Origin: Candidatus Omnitrophota bacterium
GTDB lineage: Bacteria > Omnitrophota > Gorgyraeia > Zapsychrales > Zapsychraceae
DNA: 8,604 nucleotides
Reading direction: 5' to 3'
Assembly: GCA_018399915.1 (NCBI GenBank)
Contig: JAGYNW010000078.1
Span: 1-8,604, forward strand
Both the position numbers and the translations under genes were made by a program. The first letter of the stretch is position 1. Every line of letters starts with the position of its first letter. Positions 7,401 to 8,604 of the stretch are shown here, in pieces. The notes beneath the pieces were generated by a model that worked only from the letters and a program-made list of their open reading frames with translations, was not told the origin of the DNA and did not search any database.

Positions 7401-8327
7401 AAGTTTATTTTGATCGGCGTAACGGCTCCCCAGGAAACTTTCCCTTAAATTCCGCTTAAACCAGGTGGCTAAAATAACCGCGTTATACATTTGCCGAAGC
7501 GCATAAAAATTCTTTCCTTCATTCACTTCTTTTTCGATCTCCGGGATTATGATCTCTTTTAGACAAGAACGGATCAACGCCTCATTATCTGCAGCAAGAC
7601 TTTCCTGATCTGATATACCGGGCTCACGCCAAGACAAAGCCGACCGGTTTTTTTGATCACGGGAAAAATATTCTGCCTCGGTCATGACCTGTAAATGCGC
7701 ATCCACAACATAAGCCATTTCTCCATTTTGATAAACAATGGCCTTTTCCGGAACGATCCATATCTTATTAAGCAATCCCGCGGGAATATCCGTCACCCCC
7801 AACTCCCGGTGAACCTTTTTGTAAATTCTACCCCAAAAAGCGGCCCCCAAAGGATTATCCGGATAAGTTAAAGAGGCCGTCAACTGTTTCAACAGATAAT
7901 CTTGCGCTAATAAATCCCGTCCCAAAGACGTTTTTTCAAAATTACCCGACATAATCCGTTCCGGTTGCTGCGGCGACAAGTTCACCCACTGTTCATCCGG
8001 GGGCACCGTTAACGCGGCTAAAAAATACCTTACAAGATTTATGGATTCATTTTGGAGGGCTGAACCTCTTGGTAAAAAATCTCCGGCATCAATCAGGAAA
8101 CTTAATTGCTCAGGATTATCAGGAATGAATTTTATCCCTTTAAGCGTGGCTGGCGCGAAAACATCCGTTGTGCTGACCAATTTCCCGGGCTCGGGCATGA
8201 AAGGCATATTTCCGGCAGACACCTTATTGTTGATAAAAATAGAACTGAAAGAAAAAAGCGCGACTATGAGCAGACGTACAGTTTTTTTCATATTTATATG
8301 TGTAAGAAAGGGAATTTTCATTTGCAA
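4470..8327 (-). CDS. Giant exported multidomain protein with GT5 starch/glycogen synthase domain
   Basis: The 1,285-residue protein has five parts. First is a signal peptide with Lys-Lys at 14-15, a hydrophobic core at about 19-32 and a likely cut after VSA (38). Second is a conserved module at about 50-365 (DEQWVNLSP, GRDLLAQDYLLKQLTASL, NKIWIVPEKAIVY, IIPEIEKEVNEGKNF), recalled from Omnitrophota proteins of unknown role. Third is a beta-rich domain, about 432-535. Fourth is a GT5 domain, about 538-1000, followed by a helical tail. Last is the 59-residue C-terminal segment, 1218-1276. GT5 motifs are intact: KAGGQGDV (554-561), HHTGLV (690-695), HNISYQG (717-723), TVSPRY (768-773), GLLNGLSESWNP (801-812), NRLQSQK (877-883), SDFEPGGL (957-964) and TGGLADTV (981-988). 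Known GT5 enzymes add glucose from ADP- or UDP-glucose to alpha-1,4-glucan and are cytoplasmic, so the signal peptide is odd. TTG at 8327 has AAAAGG nine bases upstream; ATGs at codons 3 (8321) and 13 (8291) are alternatives. Confidence 0.93.
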   Translation of the reverse strand: MQMKIPFLTHINMKKTVRLLIVALFSFSSIFINNKVSAGNMPFMPEPGKLVSTTDVFAPATLKGIKFIPDNPEQLSFLIDAGDFLPRGSALQNESINLVRYFLAALTVPPDEQWVNLSPQQPERIMSGNFEKTSLGRDLLAQDYLLKQLTASLTYPDNPLGAAFWGRIYKKVHRELGVTDIPAGLLNKIWIVPEKAIVYQNGEMAYVVDAHLQVMTEAEYFSRDQKNRSALSWREPGISDQESLAADNEALIRSCLKEIIIPEIEKEVNEGKNFYALRQMYNAVILATWFKRNLRESFLGSRYADQNKLIGIDLKDGLASKENIYHQYVDAYKKGTYDIIKEDYDESHQEIFPRRYIAGGLNLGRDTDEAMTVRDVSKANLLRGLIDSDISALYEAKINLKFQQKVDSREVLGNDDDRAMLTNAQIPPPYKNQIIKSGAEAVFRLAVDPEQNPAVTMQSLRLVTNMGGVWQIYDGAIELVTIDDQGHSIFEARTTINVNRNHSIAYTFFNINEETGQKEWVNAPGDDGKVTVIAPFNGRIATISMEFGGPLGQKAGGQGDVIYGKNTEVAEKSDPEKAPISIIPYFKANVSDSIVEKYDRFEWETVENFEYVFNFNRKGRVKITADRAVIEGVEVYRLNSDDERFFQRLYSDPETEFYESILLSRGGVVLLKHLMENAGVKIDVVESNDHHTGLVIPLMRGEYSETFDDVGHVMLLHNISYQGQYADVGWVDEMGLPVEYRQLVQAWNQINMLAIPAKMLSAENRVVTVSPRYVLETLSTFSSLGFLVDRLLAQNPEYFIGLLNGLSESWNPETDKVLQRHANAGFINYNLNTRDRKRINKKSFQALFARDADNPYKKGSAGYLVEGSDNMLLVSTNRLQSQKQLDIIKYQIQRAQHERRGIDFVVIGDGIYEQEMRTLAQEVSQDPQSTVRFVYRPFNGDLERLALAAADGCIAPSDFEPGGLSHLKGMLYGAVPFVRWTGGLADTVEEGGAHPSGFGFAGVSRTFAEKQESPQVKGILSYVNWQEFIYEVDQELAKVEVSRGKFEASDIDLFEAIGRAFQKDGVLNIENPEDKHRLFWDVAKGISNGWAITNVDTVRKAVNERQFYRAILRGLDMYEKDRNYFETVISANAMKIEAYWSSKIDSYFQLYEEMKELVNPDEKTLVEARFRTGDFKDVKLNNVEDRMKIAEIRNTQKIDEPSILDTSVDSAMVSSSEVGGIDFNTEYMQMELEGQDLDFPSRYTGRDLENLPFLGLLPEIIEFSPVINLSSYLDTPEISAGIDPD
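4500..4676 (-). other. C-terminal shared 'VGGIDxNTE' segment, copy 2
   Basis: This codes for residues 1218-1276 of the giant protein. It is the same length as copy 1 at 798-974 and aligns to it without a gap, strongest at the first 11 positions and at the G-L-x-P-x-I ... P-x-x-N-L part. It is preceded by a Ser/Asp-rich linker containing DSAM (1209-1212). It ends nine residues before the C-terminus of the protein, whereas copy 1 ends two residues before its own. No cysteine, LPXTG, PEP-CTERM-like or transmembrane plus basic tail is present, so it is not a known sorting signal that I can name. Confidence 0.7.
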
Positions 8328-8337
8328 TTTAAATTGC
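8324..8337. repeat. Perfect 14-bp palindrome at the start of the giant gene
   Basis: GCAATTTAAATTGC reads the same on both strands. It lies about 48 bp downstream of the putative -10 element, directly upstream of the ATG at 8321 and across the alternative TTG start and its Shine-Dalgarno. It could be a repressor operator or a hairpin that hides the start, or it could be chance in an AT-rich stretch. Confidence 0.4.
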
Positions 8338-8342
8338 CTTTT
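8337..8342 (-). promoter_or_regulatory. Ribosome binding site candidate for the giant gene
   Basis: AAAAGG on the minus strand lies nine bases before the TTG at 8325-8327 but 15 bases before the ATG at 8319-8321. No purine-rich site precedes the ATG at 8289-8291. On spacing it favours the TTG start, but the match is short. Confidence 0.35.
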
Positions 8343-8384
8343 AGATGAGTTTTCAAAAGCATATCGATCTGATATTTTGAGGAA

Positions 8385-8413
8385 AGTATATAATATAGAT
8401 AGGAATAAAGCAA
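8385..8413 (-). promoter_or_regulatory. Putative sigma70-like promoter of the giant GT5 gene
   Basis: On the minus strand TTGCTT (8408-8413) and TATACT (8385-8390) are separated by exactly 17 bases, giving a -10 with five of six consensus bases. Transcription would start near 8378, leaving a 5' leader of about 50 nt that contains the 14-bp palindrome. The surrounding stretch (8340-8430) is visibly AT-rich. Confidence 0.5.
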
Positions 8414-8457
8414 ATATATGCTATGGTAACCGATTACTTGCCCGGCCAAACACACAC

Positions 8458-8604
8458 TTAAAGAAGTTTATGCTTTTGCCCTGCTTCTTCTATCGCTTTG
8501 ACCATTTTCTTAAATGATTTAGATCCCTTGGGCTCTGCCAACGTGCAATAAAACACCTGGTTATCAACCCGCGTCACCTTCAAGATCTCTATGCCGTAAA
8601 CATT
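8458..8604 (-). CDS. C-terminal fragment of an unidentified protein (start outside window)
   Basis: A minus-strand frame is open from the right edge of the window to a TAA at 8458-8460, giving 48 residues. The visible part begins VYGIEILKVTRV and ends in a lysine-rich helix (SFKKMVKAIEEAGQKHKLL). The composition, with alternating strand-like and amphipathic helical stretches, looks like a real protein end, but no domain can be named from so little. It lies 130 bp upstream of the giant gene on the same strand, and I see no clear terminator between them, although a separate promoter for the giant gene is visible. Confidence 0.55.
   Translation of the reverse strand, partial: NVYGIEILKVTRVDNQVFYCTLAEPKGSKSFKKMVKAIEEAGQKHKLL

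Noticed and set aside
8421..8440. GGTAACC self-complementary stretch as a terminator for the right-edge gene
   Set aside because: The stem is only three base pairs with no real loop, and no T-run follows on the minus strand.
8041..8517. Plus-strand open frame of 158 codons across the giant gene's start
   Set aside because: It overlaps the signal peptide region and promoter of the giant gene on the other strand, and its product has an irregular composition without any known motif.
1..8604. CRISPR, tRNA, rRNA or insertion-sequence content
   Set aside because: I saw no spaced direct repeats, no tRNA cloverleaf or CCA-type ends, no rRNA-like conserved stretches and no transposase motifs; nearly all of the window is accounted for by protein genes.

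Overview
The window looks like bacterial chromosome, most likely from the candidate phylum Omnitrophota (PVC-affiliated). I infer this from two things that I recognise from memory as typical of that phylum and could not check by search. One is the long N-terminal module of the 1,285-residue protein. The other is a C-terminal 'VGGID(L/F)NTE' segment that closes both large proteins here. No phage, transposon, CRISPR or RNA gene is visible.

Layout. At the left edge (3-983, + strand) is the 3' end of a gene whose product carries a nucleotidyltransferase-like domain and the C-terminal segment. It converges on a minus-strand cluster of five closely spaced genes (4360 down to 1027, gaps of about 13-34 bp). 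In transcription order these encode a scramblase/LURP-one-like protein, a small secreted protein with a methionine-rich stretch, a membrane-anchored protein of unknown function, a lone ModF/YlmA-type ABC ATPase, and a membrane-anchored ankyrin-repeat protein. A TTGACA promoter element precedes the cluster. Upstream, also on the minus strand (8327-4470), is the giant gene. It encodes an exported protein made of the N-terminal module, a beta-rich domain, a GT5 starch/glycogen-synthase domain and the C-terminal segment. It has its own sigma70-like promoter and a perfect 14-bp palindrome at its start. The right edge holds the 3' end of another minus-strand gene.

How the genes may work together (inference). 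Both large proteins attach a nucleotide- or nucleotide-sugar-using domain to the same C-terminal segment, and at least one has a signal peptide. This suggests a modular family with shared end modules and exchangeable enzyme payloads. The five-gene cluster mixes membrane-lipid, envelope-anchored and ATPase components and may be an envelope-related unit, but nothing in the sequence ties it to the giant protein. The most interesting feature of the window is the shared C-terminal segment, together with an apparently exported glucan synthase.
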